Shown here: piece after piece, positions 1 to 7,605 of the stretch
How the letters are laid out: each line of letters opens with the position of its first letter
Numbering within the stretch: the stretch's first letter is position 1
DNA from: Bacillota bacterium
GTDB lineage: Bacteria > Bacillota > Bacilli > Bacillales_B > DSM-18226
DNA: 8,736 bases
Reading direction: 5' to 3'
Assembly: GCA_021821235.1 (NCBI GenBank)
Contig: JAKACS010000100.1
Location: 1-8,736 of the forward strand
Notes under the pieces: model-generated
Told to the model about the DNA's origin: nothing
Database searches by the model: none
What the model saw: only the letters and a program-made list of their open reading frames with translations
Position numbers and translations under genes: made by a program

Positions 1-6
1 CATCTA

Positions 7-12
7 TATAAT
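7..12 (+). promoter_or_regulatory. -10 element of the likely rpmH promoter (cut by window edge)
   Basis: A perfect TATAAT hexamer sits 54 nt before the rpmH ATG. Its -35 element would fall before base 1, so only half of the promoter is visible. Transcription would be expected to start near base 19-20, giving a leader of roughly 47 nt that contains the strong rpmH ribosome binding site. Seen: the hexamer. Inferred: its use by the housekeeping sigma factor. Confidence 0.5.
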
Positions 13-66
13 AATTGAGACTGTCTAATTGAATTTAAGGGCTATTCCTTTTGGGAGGTGTCATAG

Positions 67-201
67 ATGAAAAGAACGTATCAACCAAATAAACGAAAAC
101 ATAGCAAGGTTCATGGCTTCCGTAGCCGAATGAGTTCTGCAAACGGACGTAAAGTTCTGGCTCGCCGCCGCCGCAAAGGAAGAAAAGTTTTATCAGCATA
201 G
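67..201 (+). CDS. rpmH: 50S ribosomal protein L34
   Basis: This encodes L34, a small, very basic protein of the large ribosomal subunit that binds 23S rRNA. The 44-residue product is the standard family length. It begins [11 protein letters not shown], has the conserved HGFRSRMSS block at residues 16-24, and ends with the Arg/Lys run [13 protein letters not shown] at 32-44. The ATG start follows a strong ribosome binding site, GGGAGGTG at 53-60, with 6 nt spacing. It is the first gene of the rpmH-rnpA pair, which in Bacillaceae lies just beyond dnaA and oriC and points away from them. A terminator hairpin begins within its stop codon and probably limits read-through into rnpA. The match is to a nearly invariant protein. 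Confidence 0.98.
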   Translation: MKRTYQPNKRKHSKVHGFRSRMSSANGRKVLARRRRKGRKVLSA

Positions 202-230
202 ACCACTGAAAAGTCTCAGTGGTCTTTTTT
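200..230 (+). terminator. Intrinsic terminator between rpmH and rnpA
   Basis: AGACCACTGA (200-209) pairs perfectly with TCAGTGGTCT (216-225) across a 6-nt loop, and six T run from 225 to 230. The upstream arm includes the last two bases of the rpmH TAG stop, so a ribosome terminating there would cover the stem. Because rnpA starts only 65 nt later with no obvious promoter of its own, this is probably a partial terminator that makes more rpmH than rnpA message. That role is inference. Confidence 0.85.
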
Positions 231-295
231 CTAATATGACCGAGGAAGAACGGAGCGTCATCTGTTGGACTAACCAAAATTGAAGGTGTTTTTCC

Positions 296-655
296 GTGAA
301 AAAAGAATTGCGAATCAAAAAAAATGAAGAGTTTCAGGAAGTATTTAAAAAAGGGAGATCTTTCGCTAATCGGCAATTTGTTGTGTATGTATTACCAAAA
401 CAAGGACAGCTTTCATTCCGAATCGGCCTTTCCGTCAGTAAAAAACTTGGCAACGCAGTTACGAGAAATCGAATTAAGCGTTATATTCGCCAGGCTATTT
501 TCGAAATGGCGGAAATTCTTTACGCTGAAAATGACTATGTGATTATTGCCAGAAAACCGGCGGCCGAGATGTCCTTTTTTGAAGTAAAAAAGAGTTTGCA
601 GCATGTTTTAAAAGTAGGAAAGGTTTTAAAGAAGGAAAAGCAGGATAAACGATAA
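296..655 (+). CDS. rnpA: Ribonuclease P protein component
   Basis: This is the basic protein subunit that binds the catalytic RNase P RNA and the 5' leader of pre-tRNA, improving substrate affinity for 5' end maturation in the cytoplasm. The 119-residue product has the usual family length. The family signature is clear: an RNR-type helix at residues 53-67 ([15 protein letters not shown]), GLSVSKK at 44-50 just before it, and the aromatic and basic residues of the N-terminal substrate cleft (F13, F17, R21). A GTG start at 296 is chosen because GAAGGTG (282-288) lies 7 nt upstream. An in-frame ATG at 236 is cut off by a TGA at 281. It sits behind the rpmH terminator and 86 nt ahead of spoIIIJ. 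yidD, found between rnpA and yidC in many bacteria, is absent here, as in B. subtilis. Confidence 0.97.
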   Translation: MKKELRIKKNEEFQEVFKKGRSFANRQFVVYVLPKQGQLSFRIGLSVSKKLGNAVTRNRIKRYIRQAIFEMAEILYAENDYVIIARKPAAEMSFFEVKKSLQHVLKVGKVLKKEKQDKR

Positions 656-741
656 GCTTCTTAAACAATTTTATGAACTTTTACATACTGAAATGGCGAA
701 GACTCAAAAAAATAGATAGAATGAAAAGGAGGAAAATTTGG

Positions 742-1521
742 TTGAAAAGGCGAATAATTGTTTTAATCAGTATGATTTCTTTGTTGCTGCTGCTTGCCGG
801 CTGTGCACAGATCAATCAGCCGATCACACCGGAGAGTAAAGGACTTTGGAACGAATACATTGTATATCCATTGTCATGGTTTATTATAAAGGTAGCCCAG
901 CTGCTTTGGGGAAGTTATGGCCTGTCGATCATCGTGGTTACTATTTTGATCCGGTTGCTTATTTTACCGCTTATGATTAAACAAACAAAAAGCTCAAAAG
1001 CAATGCAGGCACTGCAGCCAGAACTGAAGAAATTAAAGGAAAAGTATAGTTCAAAAGATCAAAAAACCCAGCAAAAACTGCAGCAGGAAACAATGGCATT
1101 GTTTCAAAAAAACGGTGTAAACCCGATGGCCGGCTGTTTTCCGCTGATTATTCAGATGCCGATTTTAATCGGATTTTATCATGCGATTTCAAGAACGCGT
1201 GCCATTGCCCAAGATACCTTTCTCTGGTTTGACCTCGGCGTGAAAGATCCTTATTACATTCTGCCGATTATTGCAGGAATTACAACGTTTATTCAGCAAA
1301 AAATAATGATGGCTGGAACGGAAAATCAAAATCCGCAAATGGCAATGATGGTCTGGATGATGCCAATTATGATCGTTGTATTTGCGTTTAATTTCCCGGC
1401 AGCTCTTTCTCTGTATTGGGTGGTCGGCAATATTTTTATGATTGTGCAAACCTACTTTATTAAAGGTCCGGAGCTTCAGAAATCACCAGTATCCGGCAAA
1501 GCGGGAGGAGCAAAAAAGTGA
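742..1521 (+). CDS. spoIIIJ: Membrane protein insertase YidC1 / SpoIIIJ (lipoprotein)
   Basis: This is a YidC/Oxa1/Alb3-family insertase that places membrane proteins in the cytoplasmic membrane, alone or with SecYEG. In Bacillus it is also needed for forespore sigma-G activation. With the TTG start the product is 259 residues (about 261 in B. subtilis). It has a basic N terminus, a hydrophobic core at 5-18 and a lipobox ending LAGC with Cys21 as the lipidation site. Five membrane segments follow, near 59-79, 133-149, 171-186, 203-219 and 222-240, then a basic tail. Arg71 in TM1 (ILIRLLILP) matches the groove arginine essential in B. subtilis. Start choice: AAGGAGG (726-732) lies 9 nt before TTG 742, and the homolog begins at the same LKRR. 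The in-frame ATGs at 673 and 721 lack a good ribosome binding site and would add a basic extension ahead of the signal peptide. The stop overlaps the jag start. Confidence 0.95.
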   Translation: MKRRIIVLISMISLLLLLAGCAQINQPITPESKGLWNEYIVYPLSWFIIKVAQLLWGSYGLSIIVVTILIRLLILPLMIKQTKSSKAMQALQPELKKLKEKYSSKDQKTQQKLQQETMALFQKNGVNPMAGCFPLIIQMPILIGFYHAISRTRAIAQDTFLWFDLGVKDPYYILPIIAGITTFIQQKIMMAGTENQNPQMAMMVWMMPIMIVVFAFNFPAALSLYWVVGNIFMIVQTYFIKGPELQKSPVSGKAGGAKK

Positions 1522-2138
1522 GACAAGTAACTGCTACGGGACAAACTGTTGTCGAGGCAGTAGAATCAGCTTTAGCTCAATTAAATACAACTAAAGACCG
1601 CACAGAAGTTTCCGTTATCGATGAAGGAAAAAAGGGCATTTTCGGTATTTTTGGATCGCGGCCAGCGATCGTCAAAGTAACAGTTAAACCGGATCCGATT
1701 GAGGAAGCAAAGAATTTTATCATTCAAGTCAGCGAGAAGATGGGGGCACCTGTCACAATAGATGTTCACCAGGATGGAAAACAGATTGTTTTTACATTGA
1801 AGGGTGAAAAAATTGCTTTATTAATTGGGAAAAGAGGGCAAACGCTTAATTCATTGCAATACTTAACACAGCTGGTCATAAATCGGTTTGCCGAGCACTA
1901 TTTTACTGTTCTACTCGACGCGGAAGGTTATCGAAAAAAAAGAATCGATACATTGACCCAGCTTGCGCATCGATTGGCTGAAAAGGCGGTGCGGACAGGA
2001 AAAGCTGTTTCATTGGAACCAATGCCTTCATACGAGCGAAAAGTGATTCATACTGCTTTGGCAAATAATCGCCGAATTAAAACATATTCTGATGGAACAG
2101 ATCCCCACCGGTTCATCGTGATTGCGCCAAACAAATAA
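1518..2138 (+). CDS. jag: KH/R3H-domain RNA-binding protein Jag (KhpB/EloR)
   Basis: This is a single-strand nucleic-acid binding protein usually encoded next to spoIIIJ. In streptococci the ortholog (KhpB/EloR) affects cell elongation with KhpA; its Bacillus role is less well defined. The 206-residue product has the Jag N-terminal domain (about 1-52, with [13 protein letters not shown] at 38-50), a KH domain (about 60-135) with the GxxG loop GKRG at 104-107, and a C-terminal R3H domain (about 140-204) with Arg174 and His178 in R-x3-H spacing. Length is close to the B. subtilis protein. The GTG start shares GTGA with the spoIIIJ TGA (4-nt overlap), and GGGAGGAG (1503-1510) lies 7 nt upstream, so translation is probably coupled to the insertase. 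It ends the first transcription unit, 25 nt before a strong terminator. Confidence 0.95.
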   Translation: MRQVTATGQTVVEAVESALAQLNTTKDRTEVSVIDEGKKGIFGIFGSRPAIVKVTVKPDPIEEAKNFIIQVSEKMGAPVTIDVHQDGKQIVFTLKGEKIALLIGKRGQTLNSLQYLTQLVINRFAEHYFTVLLDAEGYRKKRIDTLTQLAHRLAEKAVRTGKAVSLEPMPSYERKVIHTALANNRRIKTYSDGTDPHRFIVIAPNK

Positions 2139-2162
2139 GTCGTACCAGTGACGAATTGTTTG

Positions 2163-2200
2163 AAAACATCCTATCAAATTACTGATAGGGTGTTTTTTTT
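2163..2200 (+). terminator. Intrinsic terminator after jag
   Basis: ACATCCTATCA (2166-2176) pairs with TGATAGGGTGT (2183-2193) through 11 base pairs, one of them a T:G pair, around the 6-nt loop 2177-2182. Eight T follow at 2193-2200, and the preceding A run can extend the stem. This is a strong Rho-independent terminator closing the spoIIIJ-jag unit. mnmE therefore needs its own promoter downstream. Confidence 0.92.
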
Positions 2201-2278
2201 ATACTAAAACAATGGCTCGGCAGTGGGGCGGATGGTGGGAAATAGTGCAATGGATAATTGTTCTGGGGCGTTTTATTG

Positions 2279-2296
2279 TTATTCACATGTGGATAA
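2279..2296. promoter_or_regulatory. Two abutting, inverted DnaA boxes
   Basis: TTATTCACA (2279-2287, + strand) is directly followed by TGTGGATAA (2288-2296), which is the perfect box TTATCCACA on the - strand. The first fits the relaxed consensus TTATNCACA. Together they make an 18-bp palindrome with one mismatched pair. DnaA binds such 9-mers to start replication or to act as a transcription regulator. The pair lies in the non-coding gap 79 nt past the jag terminator and about 146 nt before the mnmE start. I recall, but cannot confirm here, that a DnaA-box cluster between jag and trmE has been reported in B. subtilis. The sequence match is certain; DnaA occupancy is inferred. Confidence 0.75.
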
Positions 2297-2326
2297 GTTA
2301 AAATAGAACGAGGATTAGGTTTTAAA

Positions 2327-2335
2327 TGTGGATAA
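2327..2335 (-). promoter_or_regulatory. Third DnaA box upstream of mnmE
   Basis: TGTGGATAA is a perfect consensus box (TTATCCACA) read on the - strand, 30 nt past the abutting pair and in the same orientation as its second half. The surrounding ATGTGGATAA is repeated exactly 39 bp apart (2287 and 2326). A weaker 7/9 box may occur at 2249-2257 (TTATCCATT on the - strand). Three good boxes within 57 bp is far more than expected by chance in a gap this size. Confidence 0.7.
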
Positions 2336-2348
2336 CTTTAAGCGTTTT

Positions 2349-2413
2349 TTGCTCTAGTCATCAACATATGGTATTCTACTATTTTTGGGATAAAATTCTG
2401 TTGTTAATATAGC
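2349..2413 (+). promoter_or_regulatory. AT-rich segment likely to hold the mnmE promoter
   Basis: mnmE sits behind a strong terminator and so needs a promoter in this gap. Two weak sigma-A-like pairs are visible, each with a 17-nt spacer: TTGCTC (2349-2354) with TATTCT (2372-2377), and TTGGGA (2385-2390) with TATAGC (2408-2413). Neither is strong enough to choose between. Both start just downstream of the DnaA boxes, so a DnaA effect on transcription is possible. The rest of the gap (2201-2278) shows only a G-rich patch at 2225-2239. Confidence 0.35.
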
Positions 2414-2442
2414 ACTATTTTTTTGAATTGGTGGTGATTAAG

Positions 2443-3828
2443 ATGGAGATGGATACGATTGCAGCGATTTCGACACCGATGGGAGAGGGAGCGATTGCAA
2501 TTGTCCGGTTAAGCGGGACAGAAGCCATTGCAATTGCCGGACGGGTTTTTAAAAGTGGCAGCGGCAAAGCGCTTGAGGAAGCGGCCACTCATACAATCCA
2601 CTATGGGCATTTAGTCGACCCGAAAAGCGGACAGGTTGTGGAAGAGGTCATGTTGACCGTGATGCAGGGTCCAAAGACGTTCACAAGAGAAGATGTAGTT
2701 GAAATTAATTGCCATGGGGGCATGGTGTCCGTTCATCGAGTATTGCAGCTTGTTTTAAATCATGGCGCGAGATTGGCTGAACCTGGCGAATTTACAAAGC
2801 GCGCTTTTCTAAATGGTCGAATTGATTTGTCGCAAGCAGAAGCGGTTATGGATTTGATCCGGGCAAAGACCGACCGGGCAATGAATGTCGCTCTTGGGCA
2901 GATGGAAGGCAGGCTATCAAGATTAATCCGTCAACTAAGGCAGGAAATACTGGAGACCCTTGCCCATGTCGAAGTAAATATTGACTATCCGGAATATGAC
3001 GATGTTGAGGAAATGACCCATAAAATGCTGCTGGAAAAAGCAGCATATGTCCGCGATGAAATTCAAAAACTTTTGCAGACGTCACAGCAAGGGAAAATTT
3101 TGCGCGAAGGATTGGCAACCGTGATCGTTGGCAGGCCAAATGTCGGAAAATCCTCGCTTTTAAATAGTCTAGTCCATGAAAACAAGGCAATTGTGACGGA
3201 TATTCCAGGAACGACACGCGATGTAATTGAGGAATATGTCAGTGTAAGAGGTGTGCCGCTTCGTTTGCTTGATACGGCGGGAATTCGGGAAACAGAAGAT
3301 ATAGTCGAACGGATTGGGGTCGAAAAATCACGCCAAGTTTTAACAAAAGCTGACCTTATCTTGCTTGTGTTGAATTCTGCAGAGAAATTAACTGTGGAAG
3401 ATGAGAACTTGTTTAATGCGACAAAAGGTATGGATGTGATTGTGATTGTCAATAAAACAGACCTGCCGCAGCAGATTGATATCGACAAGGTGCGGGAACT
3501 TGCTGCTCGGCAAAGAATCGTGACCACTTCACTCCGGGAAGATCGGGGGATCGAAGAACTCGAAGAAGCAATCGCTTCTCTTTTCTTTTCCGGTTCGATT
3601 GAAGCAAAAGACAGTACCTATGTGTCAAACAGCCGTCATATTGCGTTGTTGAATCAAGCGCACCGTGCCATTGAGGATGCAATCGAAGCAGTTCGTTTAG
3701 GTGTCCCAATTGACATCGCTCAAATAGATTTGACCAGATCATGGGAGCTATTAGGTGAAATTATTGGCGACAGCGTTCATGAAAGCCTAATTGACCAATT
3801 ATTTTCCCAATTCTGTCTAGGAAAATAA
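2443..3828 (+). CDS. mnmE: tRNA modification GTPase MnmE (TrmE/ThdF)
   Basis: MnmE is a potassium-activated GTPase that works with MnmG to build the (carboxymethyl)aminomethyl group on C5 of wobble U34 in several tRNAs, using methylene-tetrahydrofolate, in the cytoplasm. The 461-residue product shows the N-terminal folate-binding domain (about 1-120), a helical domain, and an inserted G domain: P-loop GRPNVGKSS at 230-238, TTRD at 257-260, DTAG at 277-280 and NKTD at 337-340. It ends in the family's C-terminal CLGK with the conserved Cys458. ATG 2443 is chosen because GGTGGTG (2430-2436) lies 6 nt upstream. ATG 2449 is 6 bp downstream and would match the MDTIA start and 459-residue length of B. 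subtilis, so it remains possible. A TTG at 2428 overlaps the ribosome binding site and is unlikely. It heads the mnmE-mnmG-rsmG unit. Confidence 0.97.
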   Translation: MEMDTIAAISTPMGEGAIAIVRLSGTEAIAIAGRVFKSGSGKALEEAATHTIHYGHLVDPKSGQVVEEVMLTVMQGPKTFTREDVVEINCHGGMVSVHRVLQLVLNHGARLAEPGEFTKRAFLNGRIDLSQAEAVMDLIRAKTDRAMNVALGQMEGRLSRLIRQLRQEILETLAHVEVNIDYPEYDDVEEMTHKMLLEKAAYVRDEIQKLLQTSQQGKILREGLATVIVGRPNVGKSSLLNSLVHENKAIVTDIPGTTRDVIEEYVSVRGVPLRLLDTAGIRETEDIVERIGVEKSRQVLTKADLILLVLNSAEKLTVEDENLFNATKGMDVIVIVNKTDLPQQIDIDKVRELAARQRIVTTSLREDRGIEELEEAIASLFFSGSIEAKDSTYVSNSRHIALLNQAHRAIEDAIEAVRLGVPIDIAQIDLTRSWELLGEIIGDSVHESLIDQLFSQFCLGK

Positions 3829-3838
3829 GCGAAATAGA

Positions 3839-3868
3839 CATTGCGAATCGACCGCAGTGTCCGCAATG
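3839..3868. repeat. Short inverted repeat in the mnmE-mnmG gap
   Basis: CATTGCG (3839-3845) is complemented by CGCAATG (3862-3868) across a 16-nt loop, and GCAATGA recurs at 3863-3869 and 3883-3889. No T run follows, so it does not look like a terminator. It could form a small hairpin in the 87-nt gap ahead of the mnmG ribosome binding site. No function is known to me, and it may be chance. Confidence 0.35.
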
Positions 3869-3915
3869 ATAACAAGCAGTTTGCAATGAGTGAAAACAGA
3901 AAAAGGAGTAGAAAA

Positions 3916-5805
3916 ATGGAGTACGAAGCTGGAACATATGACGTAATCGTTGTAGGAGCGGGACACGCTGGAAGTGAGGCCGGCCTTGCTGCCGCACGTC
4001 TCGGCGCAAAAACGTTAATGATCACCATTAACTTGGATATGATCGCTTTTATGCCATGCAACCCCTCTGTTGGTGGGCCTGCAAAAGGGATTGTCGTACG
4101 TGAGATTGATGCCCTTGGCGGTGAAATGGCAAGAAATATTGATAAAACCTATATTCAAATGCGGATGCTGAATACGGGCAAAGGTCCTGCTGTTCGAGCT
4201 TTAAGAGCACAGGCCGATAAGGCGGATTACCAGCGGGAAATGAAGAGGACAATTGAAAACGAGCCTAATTTGACGCTGATTCAGGGGATGGCTGAGCGTC
4301 TTATTGTCGAAGATGGCATGTGCAAAGGGATTGTGACGAAAACCGGTGCAATTTACCGTTCGAAAACCGTTGTTATTACAACAGGAACATTTCTCCGCGG
4401 CGAAATCATTATCGGTGATTTAAAATATTCAAGCGGGCCAAACAACCAGCAGCCGTCGATTAAGCTTTCGGAGCATTTGGAAGAACTGGGTTTTGAGCTT
4501 GTCCGCTTTAAAACAGGAACACCGCCGCGCGTCAACAGCCATTCCATTGACTATGATAAAACGGAAATTCAGCCCGGAGATAAAGAACCAAGAGCTTTTT
4601 CATACGAAACAACGAAGTTTATTACCGATCAGCTACCATGCTGGCTGACGTATACAAATGAGGATACACATCAGCTGATTGATAACAATCTGCATCGCTC
4701 GCCAATGTATTCGGGAATGATCAAAGGAACGGGGCCGCGTTACTGTCCTTCGATTGAAGATAAAGTGGTTCGTTTTAATGATAAACCGCGCCACCAAATC
4801 TTCCTTGAACCAGAGGGGCGAAACACAGAAGAAGTTTATGTGCAGGGACTGTCGACGAGCCTTCCGGAAGATGTACAGCAGCAAATTTTAAAAACAATCC
4901 CGGGACTTGAAAACGCCCAAATGATGCGCTCTGGCTATGCGATTGAATATGATGCCATCGTCCCTACCCAGCTTTGGCCGACGCTTGAAACAAAGGTAGT
5001 GAAAAACCTTTATACTGCTGGACAAATTAACGGTACATCCGGGTACGAAGAAGCGGCGGGACAAGGGATCATTGCGGGGATTAATGCCGGTTTAAATGCC
5101 CTTGGTCGCGAGCAGTTGATCCTTAGCCGTTCCGATGCTTACATCGGTGTGCTAATCGATGATTTAGTAACAAAAGGAGCAAATGAACCGTACCGTTTGT
5201 TGACTTCCAGAGCTGAATACCGTTTGCTGCTTCGCCATGACAATGCAGACCTAAGGCTGACGGAAATTGGCCATCGAATTGGTTTAATTTCCGCTACGCG
5301 CTACTGGAAATTTTTAACAAAAAAAGCAGCGATTGAAACAGAAAAGAAACGGCTTGAGTCGATCATTTTGAAACCGACCGTGCAAGTGCAGGAATTGATT
5401 AAAAGCCTTGGCGGCAGCGAGCTAAAGGATGGTATTCGCGCTTCAGACTTGCTAAAACGGCCGGAAATGACGTATGAGCATATTGAAAGTCTGGCAGCAA
5501 GTGATAGTCAGTTATCAGAAGATGTAAAAGAACAGGTAGAGATCCAAATTAAGTACGAGGGATATATTGAAAAATCGCTGCAGCAGGTTGACCGGCTGAA
5601 AAAGATGGAGAATAAAAAAATTCCCGAGGCCATTGACTATGATGCGATCACCGGGATTGCAACAGAAGCAAAACAAAAGCTGAAAAAAATCAAGCCATTG
5701 TCACTTGCTCAGGCATCCCGCATTTCAGGCGTCAATCCGGCAGATATTTCAATCCTGCTTGTGTATTTGGAGCAAGGCCGAATTGCCCGCATCGCCAATG
5801 AATGA
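3916..5805 (+). CDS. mnmG: tRNA U34 carboxymethylaminomethyl synthase, FAD subunit MnmG (GidA)
   Basis: MnmG is the FAD- and NADH-using partner of MnmE; the heterotetramer modifies C5 of the wobble uridine. The 629-residue product is full length (about 628 in B. subtilis). It opens with a Rossmann FAD-binding loop, GAGHAG at 14-19, followed by the family block [12 protein letters not shown] at 47-58 with conserved Cys48. The [11 protein letters not shown] block is at 273-283 with Cys277, and a second FAD-contacting block, [16 protein letters not shown], at 369-384. The C-terminal helical domain that contacts MnmE and tRNA ends with [15 protein letters not shown] at 601-615. ATG 3916 is chosen from AAAGGAG (3902-3908) 7 nt upstream and from homology. 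An in-frame TTG at 3841 would add 25 residues with no family counterpart. It lies 87 nt after mnmE and 18 nt before rsmG. Confidence 0.97.
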   Translation: MEYEAGTYDVIVVGAGHAGSEAGLAAARLGAKTLMITINLDMIAFMPCNPSVGGPAKGIVVREIDALGGEMARNIDKTYIQMRMLNTGKGPAVRALRAQADKADYQREMKRTIENEPNLTLIQGMAERLIVEDGMCKGIVTKTGAIYRSKTVVITTGTFLRGEIIIGDLKYSSGPNNQQPSIKLSEHLEELGFELVRFKTGTPPRVNSHSIDYDKTEIQPGDKEPRAFSYETTKFITDQLPCWLTYTNEDTHQLIDNNLHRSPMYSGMIKGTGPRYCPSIEDKVVRFNDKPRHQIFLEPEGRNTEEVYVQGLSTSLPEDVQQQILKTIPGLENAQMMRSGYAIEYDAIVPTQLWPTLETKVVKNLYTAGQINGTSGYEEAAGQGIIAGINAGLNALGREQLILSRSDAYIGVLIDDLVTKGANEPYRLLTSRAEYRLLLRHDNADLRLTEIGHRIGLISATRYWKFLTKKAAIETEKKRLESIILKPTVQVQELIKSLGGSELKDGIRASDLLKRPEMTYEHIESLAASDSQLSEDVKEQVEIQIKYEGYIEKSLQQVDRLKKMENKKIPEAIDYDAITGIATEAKQKLKKIKPLSLAQASRISGVNPADISILLVYLEQGRIARIANE

Positions 5806-5823
5806 TGAAGAGGAAGTTTTCCA

Positions 5824-6540
5824 ATGAAAATAGATCAATTTACAGCCATGCTTGCGGAAAAGGGAATTGCTCTTTCCGCACAGCAGTTGGAACAGTTTGA
5901 AGCATATTATGAAACATTAGTGGAATGGAACAGCAAAATGAATTTAACAGCAATTACGGATAAAGAAGAAGTCTATTTGAAGCACTTTTATGATTCCATC
6001 ACCGCTGCTTTTTATTATGACTTTTCAAAACCAGTTCGATTATGCGATGTCGGCGCTGGTGCCGGATTTCCGAGCATTCCGTTAAAAATAGCTTTCCCGC
6101 AAATTGAAGTAACAATCGTCGACTCATTAAACAAACGAATTACGTTTTTAACGCATCTTGCCCAAGTTTTACAACTTGAAAACGTCCACTTTCTTCATGA
6201 TCGTGCCGAAGTTCTTGGCACGAATCCGGAGCATCGGGAAAGGTATGATATCGTAACTGCCCGTGCCGTAGCGAGGATGTCGGTGCTCAGCGAATTTTGC
6301 CTGCCGCTTGTGACAGTTGGCGGACATTTTGTAGCAATGAAAGCAGCCCTGGCGAACGAAGAACTAACTGCTGGAAAAAAGGCGATTTCCCTTTTAGGAG
6401 GCAAATTGGAAGATTCGTTTACGTTTACGCTACCTGTCGAACACAGTGAACGAACGATATTTATGATCAAAAAGGAAAAGCAGACGCCAAAGAAATACCC
6501 AAGGAAACCGGGAATGCCGGGGAAAAGTCCGCTTGAATAA
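5824..6540 (+). CDS. rsmG: 16S rRNA (guanine-527-N7)-methyltransferase RsmG (GidB)
   Basis: RsmG methylates N7 of G527 in the 530 loop of 16S rRNA, using S-adenosylmethionine, on the small ribosomal subunit. Loss of this enzyme is known to give low-level streptomycin resistance in other bacteria. The 238-residue product is normal length (about 239 in B. subtilis). The SAM-binding loop is [15 protein letters not shown] at 74-88, the acidic residue ending the second strand is Asp100 (TIVDS), and the [10 protein letters not shown] block is at 141-150. The conserved basic tail [14 protein letters not shown] occupies 223-236. The ATG is preceded by GAGG (5810-5813) with 10 nt spacing. The gene starts 18 nt after mnmG and is probably cotranscribed with it. 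No clear terminator follows, so read-through into noc is likely. Confidence 0.97.
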   Translation: MKIDQFTAMLAEKGIALSAQQLEQFEAYYETLVEWNSKMNLTAITDKEEVYLKHFYDSITAAFYYDFSKPVRLCDVGAGAGFPSIPLKIAFPQIEVTIVDSLNKRITFLTHLAQVLQLENVHFLHDRAEVLGTNPEHRERYDIVTARAVARMSVLSEFCLPLVTVGGHFVAMKAALANEELTAGKKAISLLGGKLEDSFTFTLPVEHSERTIFMIKKEKQTPKKYPRKPGMPGKSPLE

Positions 6541-6585
6541 GCACGGCAATTTTGTTTTAAAAATGAACGCCATGGCAGCAGGAAA

Positions 6586-6614
6586 TTGATATTTCTAAAG
6601 AGAATTAATATAAG
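6586..6614 (+). promoter_or_regulatory. Sigma-A-type promoter for noc
   Basis: TTGATA (6586-6591) and TATAAG (6609-6614) each match the consensus at 5 of 6 positions and are separated by exactly 17 nt. Transcription would start near 6621, giving a leader of about 20 nt that contains the noc ribosome binding site. It suggests that noc is expressed separately from the tRNA/rRNA modification genes as well as by read-through. Seen: the hexamers and spacing. Inferred: activity. Confidence 0.65.
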
Positions 6615-6641
6615 GGAGTTTCGTAAAGGTGGTGTTGGGGA

Positions 6642-7520
6642 ATGAAGCATACAATTACGCGCTTTTTTGGCCTCGGCGAAAAAGAAGAGCAAGAACAGCA
6701 AGAACAGCTAAACCAAGATTTTGACATAGAAAAGCCTAGTGAACAAGACGAAATCCGAAAAATTCCAATTGACCAAATTGTACCCAATCGTTTTCAGCCA
6801 CGGTCTGTTTTTGATGATGAAAAAATTGAGGAACTATCCCGTACAATCCACATCCATGGGATTATTCAACCAATTGTTGTCAGGGAATTTGAAAAGGATC
6901 AATTTGAAATTATTGCGGGCGAGCGGCGTTGGCGGGCAATGAAAAAGCTCGGCTGGGATGTTGTCCCGGCAATCATCAAAAATTTAAGCGATACAGAAAC
7001 GGCTTCTGTCGCCCTGATTGAAAACTTGCAGCGCGAAGAACTTTCACCGATTGAAGAAGCCATTGCTTATGGAAAATTGCTTGAGCTGCATAATTTAACT
7101 CAGGAAGCACTTGCCCAGCGTCTTGGGAAAGGGCAGTCAACCGTCGCGAATAAACTGCGCCTGCTGAAATTGCCGCAGCCCATCCAGGATGCTTTATTGA
7201 ACAAGCAAATTACCGAGCGTCATGCGCGTGCACTCATTCCTTTGAAAGACCCTGATAAACAAGTTAAGCTACTTGAAGAAGTGATTGAGAAAAATTTAAA
7301 TGTCAAGCAGACAGAAGAGCGTGTCATCCGCCTTTTGGAAAGCAAAGCACAAAAACCAAAGCCGAAGCGCAAGGCTTTTAGCAAAGATATGAGAATTGCA
7401 GTCAATACGATCCGCCAATCGCTATCGATGGTAACCGACAGCGGGATCAACCTTGATGCTGAAGAGGAAGAATTCGATGAATTTTACCAATTCACGATCC
7501 GGATTCCAAAGAAAAAATAA
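6642..7520 (+). CDS. noc: Nucleoid occlusion protein Noc (ParB family)
   Basis: Noc is a DNA- and membrane-binding ParB paralog that blocks division-septum assembly over the chromosome. The 292-residue product starts with an amphipathic segment, [15 protein letters not shown], matching the B. subtilis membrane-targeting helix. A Glu/Gln-rich linker follows (about 15-37), then the ParB CTP-binding domain with GERRWR at 93-98. The helix-turn-helix lies around 153-176 ([20 protein letters not shown]), and a C-terminal dimerization region follows. Gln165, Lys171 and Arg193 fall where Noc differs from ParB, consistent with recognition of Noc sites rather than parS. The linker makes it about 9 residues longer than B. 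subtilis Noc (283). AAAGGTGGTG (6625-6634) lies 7 nt before the ATG. The same specificity residues separate it from the neighbouring spo0J product. Confidence 0.96.
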   Translation: MKHTITRFFGLGEKEEQEQQEQLNQDFDIEKPSEQDEIRKIPIDQIVPNRFQPRSVFDDEKIEELSRTIHIHGIIQPIVVREFEKDQFEIIAGERRWRAMKKLGWDVVPAIIKNLSDTETASVALIENLQREELSPIEEAIAYGKLLELHNLTQEALAQRLGKGQSTVANKLRLLKLPQPIQDALLNKQITERHARALIPLKDPDKQVKLLEEVIEKNLNVKQTEERVIRLLESKAQKPKPKRKAFSKDMRIAVNTIRQSLSMVTDSGINLDAEEEEFDEFYQFTIRIPKKK

Positions 7521-7530
7521 ACAAACTTAA

Positions 7531-7566
7531 GAGGAATCAGACAATCAATAAGTCTGGTTCTTTTTT
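7531..7566 (+). terminator. Intrinsic terminator after noc
   Basis: GAATCAGAC (7534-7542) pairs with GTCTGGTTC (7552-7560) through nine pairs including one T:G, around a 9-nt loop, and is followed by six T (7561-7566). It begins 11 nt past the noc stop and separates noc from soj-spo0J, so the latter pair should have its own promoter. Confidence 0.88.
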
Positions 7567-7605
7567 GTAGGTAAAAAATAGAGGATTGAAATTTTTAGAA
7601 AAAAA

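Noticed and set aside
35..376. Antisense reading frame over rpmH and the start of rnpA, and similar antisense frames over mnmE, mnmG, rsmG and noc
   Set aside because: They mirror well-conserved genes on the + strand, show no recognisable protein features or ribosome binding sites, and are explained by codon bias of the sense gene.
673..741. Upstream ATG start for spoIIIJ, or a regulatory leader peptide like MifM
   Set aside because: The reading frame runs straight into spoIIIJ with no stop, the ATG lacks a good ribosome binding site, and the TTG at 742 has a strong one and matches the homolog start.
2385..2393. Additional DnaA box (TTATCCCAA on the - strand)
   Set aside because: Two mismatches at the strongly conserved 3' part of the 9-mer; likely part of the AT-rich promoter region.
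3841..3915. 25-residue N-terminal extension of MnmG
   Set aside because: The segment has no counterpart in the family, begins with TTG without a ribosome binding site, and a strong site precedes ATG 3916.
4894..4907. CCCGGG-centred Noc site in mnmG
   Set aside because: Only 9 of 14 positions match the consensus, close to what the CCCGGG core plus chance gives.
6201..6223. 7-bp hairpin TCGTGCC/GGCACGA inside rsmG
   Set aside because: It lies within conserved coding sequence, has a 9-nt loop and no T run, and is best explained as coincidence.
6541..6585. Terminator after rsmG
   Set aside because: No stable hairpin followed by a T run is visible; the T-rich stretch at 6550-6558 has no convincing stem before it.
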